NCBI GenBank assembly: GCA_050247155.1
Contig: JBFWUS010000025.1
Span: forward strand, 1 to 64,000
Length of the DNA: 64,000 nt
Source: Mesorhizobium_G sp050247155
GTDB lineage: Bacteria; Pseudomonadota; Alphaproteobacteria; Rhizobiales; Rhizobiaceae
Reading direction: 5' to 3'
Shown: positions 42,082 to 51,140 of the stretch, in pieces
How positions within the stretch are numbered: position 1 is the stretch's first letter
Layout of the letters: each line of letters begins with the position of its first letter
Translations under genes and position numbers: made by a program
Notes under the pieces: generated by a model
Told to the model about the DNA's origin: nothing
The model's input: only the letters and a program-made list of their open reading frames with translations
Database searches by the model: none

Positions 42082-44130
42082 ATGGACGATTCCAACGACC
42101 TCTTTTCCAAGATCGATGCCGAACCGGCCCAGCCCGCGCCGCGCAAGGCCGATCCGATTCTGACCGCCGCGAAAAAACCCGCGTCGAAAGACGCCTCGGA
42201 CGCTTATGACGCCAGCGCGATCGAGGTTCTGGAAGGGCTTGAGCCGGTCCGCCGCAGGCCCGGTATGTACATTGGCGGCACCGACGAGAAGGCGCTGCAC
42301 CATCTCTTCGCGGAAGTCATCGACAATTCCATGGACGAGGCGGTCGCTGGCCACGCGACCTTCATCGAGGTGGAACTCGGCGCGGACGGTTTTCTGACCG
42401 TTACCGACAATGGCCGCGGCATTCCTGTCGACCCGCACCCGAAGTTCAAGAACAAGTCGGCGCTCGAAGTCATCATGACTACGCTGCATGCTGGCGGAAA
42501 GTTCGATTCCAAGGTCTATGAAACCTCCGGCGGCCTGCATGGCGTCGGCGTGTCGGTGGTCAACGCGCTGTCCGATGTCTGTGAAGTGGAAGTGGCGCGC
42601 GGCCGGCAGCTCTATCGCCAGCGCTTTTCGCGCGGCATCCCGCAAGGCCCTCTGGAAAAGCTCGGCGAGGTGCACAACCGTCGCGGAACCAGAACCCGTT
42701 TCCACCCCGACGCCGAGATTTTCGGCAAAGGTGCGGCCTTCGAGCCGGCCCGCATCTATCGTATGGCGCGCTCGAAAGCCTATCTCTTCGGCGGCGTGAA
42801 CATCCGCTGGTCGTGCGATCCGTCGCTGATCAAGGACAAGGACCCAACGCCGGCCAAAGCCGAGTTTCATTTCCCCGGCGGCCTGAAGGATTATCTTGCG
42901 GCCTCGCTCGGCGACGAATTCCAGGTCACGCGCGAGATCTTTTCCGGCAAGAGCGAGAAGCAAGGTGGCCATGGTTCCGTGGAGTGGGCGGTGACCTGGT
43001 TCGGCGGCGATGGGTTCGTCAATTCCTATTGCAACACCATTCCGACCCATGAGGGCGGCACGCACGAGACCGGCTTCCGCAATATCCTGACGCGCGGGCT
43101 GCGCGCCTATGCGGAGCTTACGGGCAACAAGCGCGCCTCGATCGTCACCAGCGAAGACGTGATGATTTCCGCCGCCGGCATGTTGTCGGTCTTCATCCGC
43201 GAGCCGGAATTCGTCGGCCAGACCAAGGACCGGCTGGCGACGGTGGAAGCCATTCGCATCGTCGAAAACGCCATACGCGACGCCTTCGACCACTGGCTGG
43301 CAGATAATCCGCAGGAAGGCTCGAAGCTTCTCGACTGGGTGATCGCGCGGGCGGACGAGCGTGTGCGCCGCCGCCAGGAGAAAGAAGTTTCGCGCAAGTC
43401 GGCGGTGCGCAAACTGCGCCTGCCCGGCAAGCTGGCCGATTGCACGCAGAATGCGGCTGCGGGCGCCGAGCTTTTCATTGTCGAAGGCGACTCGGCCGGC
43501 GGTTCGGCCAAACAGGCGCGCGACCGCTCGATGCAGGCAATCCTGCCGTTGCGCGGCAAGATTCTGAACGTCGCCAGCGCTGGCAACGACAAGATGGCCG
43601 CCAACCAGCAGATTTCCGATCTGGTGCAGGCGCTGGGCTGCGGTACGCGCTCTAAATATCGGGACGACGACCTGCGCTACGACCGCGTCATCATCATGAC
43701 CGACGCCGATGTCGATGGCGCGCATATTGCCTCGCTGCTGATCACCTTCTTTTATCAAGAGATGCCGCAACTCGTGCGAGGCGGACATCTCTACATGGCC
43801 GTGCCGCCGCTGTTCTCGCTGCGCCAGGGCGGCAAGGTCGCCTATGCGCGCGACGAGGCGCACAAGAACGAGCTTTTGCGCACCGAGTTCAACGGGCGTG
43901 GCAAAGTCGAGATCGGGCGTTTCAAGGGTCTGGGTGAAATGAATTCGAGCCAGCTCAAGGAAACGACCATGGACCCCAGGAAGCGCACGCTGCTGAGGGT
44001 CGATGTCATCGACGCCGAGGAAGCAACGAAATCGGCGGTCGATGCTCTGATGGGCACCAAGCCGGAGGCGCGTTTCCGCTTCATCCAGGAGCGCGCCGAA
44101 TTCGCGCAAACGGAAGCGCTGGATATCTGA
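42082..44130 (+). CDS. parE: DNA topoisomerase IV subunit B
   Basis: The 682-residue ATPase subunit unlinks daughter chromosomes together with ParC. An N-terminal extension precedes the GHKL motifs YDASAIEVLEGLEPVRRRPGMYIGGTDE, VIDNSMDEA, DNGRGIPVDPH and SGGLHGVGVSVVNALS. The Toprim domain shows VEGDSAGGSAKQARDR and IIMTDADVDGAHI, and the C-terminal MNSSQLKETTMDP is ParE-like. ATG 42082 is chosen over a TTG six bases upstream. Confidence 0.96.
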   Translation: MDDSNDLFSKIDAEPAQPAPRKADPILTAAKKPASKDASDAYDASAIEVLEGLEPVRRRPGMYIGGTDEKALHHLFAEVIDNSMDEAVAGHATFIEVELGADGFLTVTDNGRGIPVDPHPKFKNKSALEVIMTTLHAGGKFDSKVYETSGGLHGVGVSVVNALSDVCEVEVARGRQLYRQRFSRGIPQGPLEKLGEVHNRRGTRTRFHPDAEIFGKGAAFEPARIYRMARSKAYLFGGVNIRWSCDPSLIKDKDPTPAKAEFHFPGGLKDYLAASLGDEFQVTREIFSGKSEKQGGHGSVEWAVTWFGGDGFVNSYCNTIPTHEGGTHETGFRNILTRGLRAYAELTGNKRASIVTSEDVMISAAGMLSVFIREPEFVGQTKDRLATVEAIRIVENAIRDAFDHWLADNPQEGSKLLDWVIARADERVRRRQEKEVSRKSAVRKLRLPGKLADCTQNAAAGAELFIVEGDSAGGSAKQARDRSMQAILPLRGKILNVASAGNDKMAANQQISDLVQALGCGTRSKYRDDDLRYDRVIIMTDADVDGAHIASLLITFFYQEMPQLVRGGHLYMAVPPLFSLRQGGKVAYARDEAHKNELLRTEFNGRGKVEIGRFKGLGEMNSSQLKETTMDPRKRTLLRVDVIDAEEATKSAVDALMGTKPEARFRFIQERAEFAQTEALDI

Positions 44131-44201
44131 GAAGCGTTGCTGGCCCTACCCGGATCGTCTCAGACATCCTTTGATTGAGCGACAATCATCCGGTGGGCCG
44201 C

Positions 44202-44513
44202 ATGGCATTGGAACTTCGCCCGAACTGCGAATACTGCGACAAGGATCTGCCGCCCGCCGCAACGGACGCGATGATCTGCACGTTCGAATGTACGTTCTGT
44301 GCTGATTGCGTAACACAGCACCTTCATAACGTCTGCCCGAACTGTGGCGGCGGCTTTGCTCCACGACCAATCAGACCGGCGATTGAATGGCGCACCGGCC
44401 TTTCGGTGGCCAAGCGTCCGCCATCCACCGAGCGCATCCACTTATCCTACAGCATTGAGGACATTGCGGCCCATTCGGAGCGTATCCGCATCATTCCGCC
44501 CAACGAACGATAG
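44202..44513 (+). CDS. DUF1272 zinc-binding protein
   Basis: The 103-residue product begins MALELRPNCEYCDKDLPPAA and has three Cys-rich sites: CEYCDK, CTFECTFCADC and CPNCGGGFAPRPIRP. This is the DUF1272 pattern, a RING-like or rubredoxin-like zinc-binding fold. Function unknown. ATG 44202 starts the conserved region; an in-frame TTG lies upstream. Confidence 0.88.
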   Translation: MALELRPNCEYCDKDLPPAATDAMICTFECTFCADCVTQHLHNVCPNCGGGFAPRPIRPAIEWRTGLSVAKRPPSTERIHLSYSIEDIAAHSERIRIIPPNER

Positions 44514-44600
44514 GGCAGGAAAGCGCTGCCGACGAACATTCTGCCCACCGCGGCCAAACGCCAAAAGTCAGCCGAACTCATTCGATGGTAATGCCCCTCC

Positions 44601-45479
44601 ATGGAATCCTCGCAGAAACATTTGGCGGGCGTCTTGCTGATCCTGACGTCAACGGCTTTTTTCGCCATCGCCGGCGTCTTCACCAAAATGGTCAGCGCCG
44701 ACGCCTGGGTAATCGCCGGCTGGCGCGGCCTTGTCGGATCGGTCCTCATTTCCGCCTATGTCTTTTGGCGGCATCGCCGCGAATCCAGGCCGCTACAGTT
44801 GAGGCTGGATGGGCGTGGCTGGTTCCTTGTCGTCATCGGCGCGCTCGCCAGCGCGTTGTTCATCGTCTCGCTGAAGAACACCTATGTCGCGAACGTGGCA
44901 GTCATCTATGCAACGGCGCCCTTCATGGCGGCGCCGATTGCATGGTTCGTCCTGCGCGAGCGCGTAACGACGGTCATGATCGTTGCATCGGCATTGTCGC
45001 TTGTCGGCGTCGCCGTCACGGTGTCGGCCGGCCTGGGCGGTGCGCGGCTTGCCGGCGACCTGCTCGCTGTCGTCATGACGATGATGTTCGCGATCTACGT
45101 CGTCGCCATCAAGGCGTTTCGAGACACGCCGGTTCAGTGGGCGGCCGCGTTGTCGGCCTTCGTGCTGTTTCTGGCAAGCTGGATCATGTCGGATCCGCTG
45201 TCGATCTCGGCACGTGACCTTATGCTGTGTTCGCTCTTCGGCTTCACATTCGCCACTGCCATGATGCTTATGGCGGAAGGCGCCAAGATGATCCCGATTG
45301 CCGAAACGGCCCTGATCGGAACGCTTGATGTTCCCTTTGCGATAGGGTTTGCCTGGTTGCTGATCGGCGAGATCCCGCCATGGCACAGCATGATCGGCGC
45401 TGTGGTCGTCGTTACGGCAGTTGGCCTTCAGGCGGTCGCGGATCGTTATCTTGAGCGCCGGAAGGCTCGTCTCGCCTGA
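44601..45479 (+). CDS. DMT-superfamily permease (EamA type)
   Basis: The 292-residue protein has about ten membrane helices in two EamA repeats. The first begins LAGVLLILTSTAFFAIAGVFTKMV and the second contains LAGDLLAVVMTMMFAIYVVAIKAF. The final loop reads ETALIGTLDVPFAIGFAWLL and GEIPPWHSMIGAVVVV. Family members export amino acids or metabolites; no substrate can be assigned. It is convergent with the DUF2336 gene. Confidence 0.85.
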   Translation: MESSQKHLAGVLLILTSTAFFAIAGVFTKMVSADAWVIAGWRGLVGSVLISAYVFWRHRRESRPLQLRLDGRGWFLVVIGALASALFIVSLKNTYVANVAVIYATAPFMAAPIAWFVLRERVTTVMIVASALSLVGVAVTVSAGLGGARLAGDLLAVVMTMMFAIYVVAIKAFRDTPVQWAAALSAFVLFLASWIMSDPLSISARDLMLCSLFGFTFATAMMLMAEGAKMIPIAETALIGTLDVPFAIGFAWLLIGEIPPWHSMIGAVVVVTAVGLQAVADRYLERRKARLA

Positions 45480-46601
45480 TTAGGCGGCGGCGATCGCCAG
45501 CGCGTGCTCACGCGCATTGGCGCGCAAGGCTTCAAGATGGATCGATTTCAGCAGCGCAGCCAAATCGCCCTGAGCGCCTTGACCGCCGATGGCCGAAAGC
45601 ATCAGCCAGCTCACTTCTTGCGGCCCCGCCACCCGCTTGCCGCGCGCGACCGAGCGCCAGACACGAAGCGCGACGAGGATGACCTGATGCGTCGCCTGGC
45701 CAAGGCCCGCCCGTGCAAAGAGAGCGCACAACGCCGCGTCGAAGCCGTTGGCGAGTTGCGCGTGGATGCGATCCTCCGCCTGGCCCGTTAGGGTCACGAG
45801 CGCCGCGCCGAAAAAGTCCACCTTGCCATGCGCAAGTGCGCGAATAAGAAAACCTGCGGTGAGGTCGCCGCGCAGGCGGATGTGCTCGATCAGAGCAGGA
45901 TATTCATTGGTATTCGTGCGCTCAATCAGGGTCAGCGAAGCTTTCATGCAGGCGTTTCGCAAGACTTTGTCGGCGTGGGTCGGCCCCATGGAGGCTCGGA
46001 CCAATGGCGACTGGCGCAAAGCCTCGCCGAGGTGCACGAGCAGCATGTGGCGAATGTCGGCCGGCAGCCGAGCGTCGCAAACCAACGCCTCCCGCACCAC
46101 CGGCAGGTGTCCGAAGCGTTCGGCGATGCGGCGAAAGCTGAGCATAGCTATATCCGCGGCATTGTTTGCAAGCAGTGCAACGCAGGCGCCCGGCTCGCCA
46201 ACTTCGGCGACGGCAGCAGACACGGCCAATGAGAGGTTCGGCCGACCTGCAATGAGCTTTTGGTTAGCCTCATGTCCCTCCGCCACGATCTCAATGAGAT
46301 CTGCCTCGGCCAGCAACGGCGAGCGGGTAAGGATCGTCGCAGCCACTTCAGGCTGGTCGGCTGCCAGTGCGACAATGATTTGCGCTGGAGCTGATTTACT
46401 GGTCGACAAGGCCTCGGCCAGCGCCTGGCGCACTTTCCACGAGGGGTCATCCAGCAAAAGCGTCAGGGCAGCTTCAGCCGCGCAGCGATCCTCAAACGCG
46501 AAATCTCCCTGAACATAGGTCCGCGCCAAGGCGGCGGCGGCCGCTGCCCTTTCGCTGACCCTCGCTGTTTCGATCCATTGAAGAAAGTGCGCTACGACCA
46601 T
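45480..46601 (-). CDS. DUF2336 protein
   Basis: The 373-residue all-helical protein shows repeated HEAT-like helices (DDPSWKVRQALAEALSTSKSAP, LAEADLIEIVAEG, RFGHLPVVREALVCDARLP). This pattern is the alphaproteobacterial DUF2336 family. Length and composition are typical. Function unknown. It is divergent from the MaoC gene. Confidence 0.8.
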   Translation of the reverse strand: MVVAHFLQWIETARVSERAAAAAALARTYVQGDFAFEDRCAAEAALTLLLDDPSWKVRQALAEALSTSKSAPAQIIVALAADQPEVAATILTRSPLLAEADLIEIVAEGHEANQKLIAGRPNLSLAVSAAVAEVGEPGACVALLANNAADIAMLSFRRIAERFGHLPVVREALVCDARLPADIRHMLLVHLGEALRQSPLVRASMGPTHADKVLRNACMKASLTLIERTNTNEYPALIEHIRLRGDLTAGFLIRALAHGKVDFFGAALVTLTGQAEDRIHAQLANGFDAALCALFARAGLGQATHQVILVALRVWRSVARGKRVAGPQEVSWLMLSAIGGQGAQGDLAALLKSIHLEALRANAREHALAIAAA

Positions 46602-46736
46602 TCGATTCTTGTCCCTCTCTCGGGCAAATTCTATCGACCGAATGGTTTACGAAGCGTTCACCATATTTCTTAACCCGCTTGCCGCATGACTTTGGAATGC
46701 CTATCACCAAAGTGCGGAGCTTTCTTGGGAGGGAAA

Positions 46737-47189
46737 ATGGCCGGCCTGTATTTGGAAGAGTTCGTCGTCGGCGCGGTGATCAAGCATCAACTCACCAAGA
46801 CCGTGACCGAAAGCGACAATATGCTGTTTTCCGTCATGACGCTGAACCCGCAACCGCTGCATATCGATTTCGACTTCGCGTCAAAGACCGAATGGGGCAA
46901 GCCGCTGGTCAATTCGCTGTTCACGCTCGGCCTGATGATCGGCATTTCGGTGCATGACACGACGCTCGGCACCACGATCGCCAATCTCGGCATGACCGAT
47001 ACGGTGTTCCCCAACCCGGTGTTTCATGGCGACACGTTGCGTATTGAAACCGAGGTGAAGGGCGTTCGCGAATCGAAGTCGAAAAACGATCGCGGCATCG
47101 TCGAATTCGAACATCGCGCCTACAATCAGCGCGGCGAGTTGGTCGCCAAGACGGCGCGCCAGGCGATGATCCGCAAGAAGCCGGCCTGA
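46737..47189 (+). CDS. MaoC-family hydratase
   Basis: The 150-residue protein has a hot-dog fold: KTVTESDNMLFSVMTLNPQPLHIDFDFA holds the Asp/His-type hydratase motif, and VNSLFTLGLMIGISVHD the central helix. It resembles (R)-specific enoyl-CoA or mesaconyl-CoA hydratases. GAGGG eight bases before ATG 46737 decides the start over an upstream frame extension. It is four bases from the CitE-like lyase gene, and this MaoC-lyase pair suggests a shared acyl-CoA pathway. Confidence 0.88.
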   Translation: MAGLYLEEFVVGAVIKHQLTKTVTESDNMLFSVMTLNPQPLHIDFDFASKTEWGKPLVNSLFTLGLMIGISVHDTTLGTTIANLGMTDTVFPNPVFHGDTLRIETEVKGVRESKSKNDRGIVEFEHRAYNQRGELVAKTARQAMIRKKPA

Positions 47190-47192
47190 CCC

Positions 47193-48071
47193 ATGCGCTC
47201 ACTGCTCTTCGTTCCCGGCGATTCGGAAAAGAAACTCGCCAAGGGATTTGCCTCCGAAGCTGATGTCGTGATCGTCGATCTGGAAGATTCGGTCGCGCCG
47301 GCCAACAAGGCTGCGGCGCGCGACGTAGCGTCGGCTTTCATCCAGGCGCAGCGGCAAACGACGCGCGCAACCGTCTACGTTCGCGTCAACGACTTGTCGA
47401 CTGGACTGACCGACGACGACCTCAAGGCCGTCGCGAAGGTCGCGCCGGACGGCATCATGTTGCCGAAGTCGAACAGCGGCAAGGATGTCCAGCATCTGGC
47501 GGCAAAGCTGCGGGTGCACGAGGCAGAGGCTGACCTGCCGGATGGCGGTATTCGCATCCTGCCGCTGATCACCGAGACGGCGGCTGGTGTGCTGGCGGCG
47601 GGCACCTATGCCGGGATGTCGAACCGTCTCATTGGGGTGACCTGGGGGGCGGAAGATCTCTCGGCCGCCATCGGCGCGCATGCGGCGCGCGACGAGAACG
47701 GCCTCTATACCGACGTCTTCCGGCTGGCGCGCGCGCTCACGCTGCTGGCGGCTTCGGCCGCCGAAGTAGCCGCCATCGATACGGTGTTCCCGAACTTCCG
47801 CAACATGCCGGCCTTCGAGGCCGAATGCCGCGACGCGGTGCGAGACGGATTCACCGGCAAGATGGCCATCCACCCGGATCAGGTGCCGGTCATCAATGCC
47901 ATCTTCACGCCGTCGCCGGAGTCGGTGGCGAAGTCGCAAGCAATCGTCGAGGCGTTCGCCGCGGCCGGAAATCCAGGCGTGGTCGGCATCGAAGGCAAGA
48001 TGTACGACCGCCCTCACCTGCGTCTTGCCGAGCGGATTTTGGCTCGAGCCCGAGCTGCGAGCGTCGCCTAA
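47193..48071 (+). CDS. CitE-like CoA ester lyase (malyl/methylmalyl-CoA lyase type)
   Basis: The 292-residue TIM-barrel enzyme starts MRSLLFVPGDSEKKLAKGFA and contains VVIVDLEDSVAP, RVNDLSTGL, LPLITETAAG with the metal-binding Glu, and GVTWGAEDLSAAIG. It cleaves or forms CoA esters of hydroxy acids. Pairing with the MaoC hydratase next to it recalls mesaconyl-/malyl-CoA chemistry of C2 or propionate metabolism; the exact substrate is open. Its end overlaps the convergent flavin reductase gene by four bases. Confidence 0.88.
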   Translation: MRSLLFVPGDSEKKLAKGFASEADVVIVDLEDSVAPANKAAARDVASAFIQAQRQTTRATVYVRVNDLSTGLTDDDLKAVAKVAPDGIMLPKSNSGKDVQHLAAKLRVHEAEADLPDGGIRILPLITETAAGVLAAGTYAGMSNRLIGVTWGAEDLSAAIGAHAARDENGLYTDVFRLARALTLLAASAAEVAAIDTVFPNFRNMPAFEAECRDAVRDGFTGKMAIHPDQVPVINAIFTPSPESVAKSQAIVEAFAAAGNPGVVGIEGKMYDRPHLRLAERILARARAASVA

Positions 48072-48688
48072 CCTTTTTCCCCGTCCCAGCGCGGCCGCCG
48101 CATTGGAAAAACGCGGTCAGTCGACGAATAATCGAAATAGCCGAGCCGGGCGACATTGCCGGCCATGACCGAATCGAACAGCCCGTCATGGACATAGGCT
48201 TCATCGATGTGCACGCCGACCACCTCGCCGATGACCACGACCGAGCCGATGTCGACACCGCTGAGGCTTCGCGGGCGGTAGATGTCGGTCACCTTGCACT
48301 CCAACGCGGCCGGCGATTCAGCGACACGCGGCGGCTTTACCAATCGAGATGGAGTCATCTCAATGCCGGCATAGTCGAACTCGTTGACGCCGCGCGGCGC
48401 GTTGACGGACGTCAAATTCATCTTCTCGGCCAGAAGGCGGCTGACCAAATTGGCGACGAACTCACCCGTCTCTGCCGCGGCCGTCGCGCTGTCTTTCTCG
48501 CCATCGGATGAAAACCAGACGATTGGCGGCTTGCCTGATAGCGCATTGAAATAGGAGTACGGCGCGAGGTTGATCGCGCCTTCGCTGTTGAGCGTCGAAA
48601 TCCAGCCGACTGGTCGAGGCGCCACGATCGCCTTGAACGGGTCGTGCGGCAGGCCATGGCCGTTTCGAGGTTCATAGAACATGGTCAT
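48068..48688 (-). CDS. Flavin reductase family protein
   Basis: The 206-residue FMN-binding split-barrel protein starts MTMFYEPRNGHGLPHDPFKA and has VAPRPVGWISTLNSEG, INLAPYSYFNALSG and the segment DSATAAAETGEFVAN. These proteins reduce flavin with NAD(P)H or bind FMN. It overlaps the nitroreductase stop upstream (ATGACCATG region), so the two flavoproteins are coupled. Confidence 0.88.
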   Translation of the reverse strand: MTMFYEPRNGHGLPHDPFKAIVAPRPVGWISTLNSEGAINLAPYSYFNALSGKPPIVWFSSDGEKDSATAAAETGEFVANLVSRLLAEKMNLTSVNAPRGVNEFDYAGIEMTPSRLVKPPRVAESPAALECKVTDIYRPRSLSGVDIGSVVVIGEVVGVHIDEAYVHDGLFDSVMAGNVARLGYFDYSSTDRVFPMRRPRWDGEKG

Positions 48689-49268
48689 GTTTCCAGGGAC
48701 CGGAGTAATCAGAAACCAGCGTGGCCGGATCGGGTCGCTGCCGCTCTATGATGTCGCCCTTGAACGTGCCGACATGCACAAAGCCGACGACGCGTTCATG
48801 CGGCGCGAGGCCGAGAATCTCGCGGCCCTCCGGCACATCCGAGTACCAATTGGTGATCCAATTTGTGTGGTAGCCCATGGCGTTCGCAGCAATGACGAGG
48901 TTCATGGCCGCGGCGCCGCCCGACAGCAGCATTTCCCATTGCGGAATTTTCGGATTCTCTTTCGGCGCATGGATCACGCCGATGACCAAAGGCGCGCGGG
49001 TGAAACGCGCGCGCTCCTGCTCACGGCGTGTGTCGGCCAATGGCCCCTCGCGCTGCTCGGCAAGGGCCGCCAGCTTTTCACCGATGTGAGCCCGCACCGC
49101 GCCGCGATAAAGAATGAAGCGCCACGGCGCAAGGCGGCCATGGTCCGGCACGCGGGAGGCGATGCGAATCAAGGTGGCGATTTCGGCGTCATTGGGGGCT
49201 GGCTCTTTCAGCTCCGGAATCGGAGCGGAGCTACGGGCGAGAAGAAAATCGATGATTGGCGAGGTCAA
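48672..49268 (-). CDS. Nitroreductase family protein
   Basis: The 198-residue FMN enzyme contains PIIDFLLARSSAPIPELKEP, RIASRVPDHGRLAPWRFIL, GGAAAMNLVIAANAMGYHTNWIT and HVGTF near the end, the YdjA-like group. Activity on nitro compounds or quinones with NAD(P)H is typical. No ATG lies near the conserved start. A TTG at 49266-49268 with GGAGA about 11 bases upstream is the best start. It is coupled to the flavin reductase gene. Confidence 0.85.
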   Translation of the reverse strand: MTSPIIDFLLARSSAPIPELKEPAPNDAEIATLIRIASRVPDHGRLAPWRFILYRGAVRAHIGEKLAALAEQREGPLADTRREQERARFTRAPLVIGVIHAPKENPKIPQWEMLLSGGAAAMNLVIAANAMGYHTNWITNWYSDVPEGREILGLAPHERVVGFVHVGTFKGDIIERQRPDPATLVSDYSGPWKHDHVL

Positions 49269-49381
49269 AACGGGCCGTCTCCAGAGATAAGCTTGGCTGA
49301 GGCGAACCGGACGGTGGCCTGGGCTATGCGGGTTGTCGTGCGGCCTTGAAATTGCCACTGCCTTCGGCTTCATGGCAAGCC

Positions 49382-50341
49382 ATGCTGTTCGGCGGTCTTC
49401 GACGCTCTGCCCTGATTGTCCTGTTTGCCGCTGCTTTGGCGGGCGGCAACGGCTATGCACAAGAGCAGCCGGAAGCATTCCCCAATGCGCCGACCATTAC
49501 GGGCTTTGCGCCAGCGGCGCCGACGACGCCTTTGGCTACCAGCCAGATCACGCCCGTGCGTCTTGCCGCCAAGATGACGGACGAGAGCGCAGAGATATCC
49601 CGTGGCATGATCTGGCGCGTGTTCGGGCCTGATGCCGGTCCCGACGGCAAGTTGCCGCTGGTCGCATCCGCTCAAGGCGGCATAGGCGTGTTCGAACTGG
49701 CGCCGGGTCGTTATCTCGTGCATGCCGCGTTCGGGCGCGCGGGCGCGACAAAGCGCATTACGGTTGGACGCGATGCGCAACGCGAGGAACTGGTTCTCGA
49801 AGCTGGCGGTCTCGAACTCAATGCGCTGTTGCCCGACGGCAAACCGGTGCCGCCCGACAAGCTTCGATTCTCCATCTACGAAGACAAGACCGATGCGTCC
49901 GGCGACCGGCCTCTTGTGGTGCCTGACGTCAAGGCGAAGACCGTGGTGCGGCTGAACGCCGGCGTCTACCATGTCGTGTCAAATTACGGCGCGGTCAACG
50001 CCACGGTGCGTTCCGATATTCGGGTCGAGGCCGGCAAGCTGACCCAGGCGACGGTCGAGCACAAGGCCGCGCAGGTGACGCTCAAACTGGTGCGTGAGAA
50101 GGGTGGCGAAGCGCTTGCGGAAACGTCATGGTCGGTTGTTACCGATTCGGGCGACCCGATCCTGGAGACGGTCGGCCCTTATGCTACGGTCGTACTGGCG
50201 GAAGGCAGCTACACGATCGTCGCGAAAAATCGCGATCGGATATTCCAAGCCGAGGCCGTGGTCGAATCCGGCAAGGACGCGGAAGTTGAGGTTGTGGCCG
50301 ACCCTGACGCGGCGATCGACCCAAACGAAGGGGCGGACTGA
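49382..50341 (+). CDS. Exported hypothetical protein with beta-rich domains
   Basis: The 319-residue product has a signal peptide (LRRSALIVLFAAALAGGNGYAQ). Immunoglobulin-like or prealbumin-like beta repeats follow: RYLVHAAFGRAGATKRITV, LLPDGKPVPPDKLRFSIYED, GVYHVVSNYGAV and GSYTIVAKNRDRIFQ. It resembles a rhizobial periplasmic hypothetical protein. ATG 49382 is chosen, with a TTG 36 bases upstream as alternative. Divergent from the nitroreductase gene. Function unknown. Confidence 0.65.
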   Translation: MLFGGLRRSALIVLFAAALAGGNGYAQEQPEAFPNAPTITGFAPAAPTTPLATSQITPVRLAAKMTDESAEISRGMIWRVFGPDAGPDGKLPLVASAQGGIGVFELAPGRYLVHAAFGRAGATKRITVGRDAQREELVLEAGGLELNALLPDGKPVPPDKLRFSIYEDKTDASGDRPLVVPDVKAKTVVRLNAGVYHVVSNYGAVNATVRSDIRVEAGKLTQATVEHKAAQVTLKLVREKGGEALAETSWSVVTDSGDPILETVGPYATVVLAEGSYTIVAKNRDRIFQAEAVVESGKDAEVEVVADPDAAIDPNEGAD

Positions 50342-50364
50342 AACGCCCAATCGCGTTTCCAAGT

Positions 50365-51051
50365 TCATACGCCGGCATAGGCCCGCATGATGAAAGCCTG
50401 CATCTCCGCCGGATAACGATGTTCCGTCCCGTAGGGACAGGCATTGCGGTCAAGGCAACCCTGATCCCGACACCGTGAGCCTTGCCCGCGCACATGGCCG
50501 AGGCAGCCTGCATGATCGAACCGGATCGCTGTGTACGCTTCGACCGGACAGGCCGTGAGACATGGCTTGGCTACGCAGGCATCGCAGAGATGCTCGGTCA
50601 ACCTTGGCTCAGGCAACCCGAGCCGACTGTCGAATAGCAGCGCGCCGCGATAGGCGTGCCAGAGTCCCCATTGCGGGTGCATCAAAATGCCGAGCGGTGA
50701 CGGCCGCAACCTTTCGGCGCGCATCGCCCATTGCTGGAATGGCATGAAGGGCTTGTCGGAAGGCGAAACGAACGTCACGCCCTGCCCTGTAGCCGCCCGC
50801 TCCATTGTCTCCCGTGACCAGGTATCGAGCGGATTCTTCAAATCCACCGGCTGATCTTGGCACCAGCGTTTGAAGTGAGGCCAGAATGCTCCGCCGGCAT
50901 TGCCGATCAGCAAGACAGAGCGCGCCGGCTTGCCGGTCTCAGTGGTCGGGATGTGGTCGTCCGGCGAAAAATCGAAGCCTCCGCGCAGGACCAATCCATG
51001 AACGGCTAGCGCTTTGCCAAGCTTTGCCAGCACGTCACCAGACGCCGTCAT
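50365..51051 (-). CDS. 4Fe-4S ferredoxin-domain protein, possible electron donor of the corrinoid system
   Basis: The 228-residue protein ends in a QueG-like cysteine cluster: CDACVAKPCLTACPVEAY, then HAGCLGHV, RCRDQGCLDRNACPYG. The first four Cys fit a 4Fe-4S site. The N-terminal part (LVLRGGFDFSPDDHIP, LLIGNAGGAFWPHFKRW) is related to small ferredoxin-like proteins of rhizobia, not to full-length epoxyqueuosine reductase. It lies 90 bases downstream of the MttB-like gene on the same strand, so it could supply electrons for corrinoid reactivation. That role is inference. Confidence 0.75.
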   Translation of the reverse strand: MTASGDVLAKLGKALAVHGLVLRGGFDFSPDDHIPTTETGKPARSVLLIGNAGGAFWPHFKRWCQDQPVDLKNPLDTWSRETMERAATGQGVTFVSPSDKPFMPFQQWAMRAERLRPSPLGILMHPQWGLWHAYRGALLFDSRLGLPEPRLTEHLCDACVAKPCLTACPVEAYTAIRFDHAGCLGHVRGQGSRCRDQGCLDRNACPYGTEHRYPAEMQAFIMRAYAGV

Positions 51052-51140
51052 TATTTGCCCGGCGCGCTTTTGAACGCGCTGCGCCAGACTTCCTTGTGAA
51101 TGATGTTGGCGACTTTAGCCCCGCCTGAAACGGGCTCCTT

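Noticed and set aside
41959..44109. Open frame of about 700 codons antisense to parE
   Set aside because: It mirrors the parE codon pattern in a high-GC genome; its translation lacks domain order and parE has full conserved motifs on the other strand.
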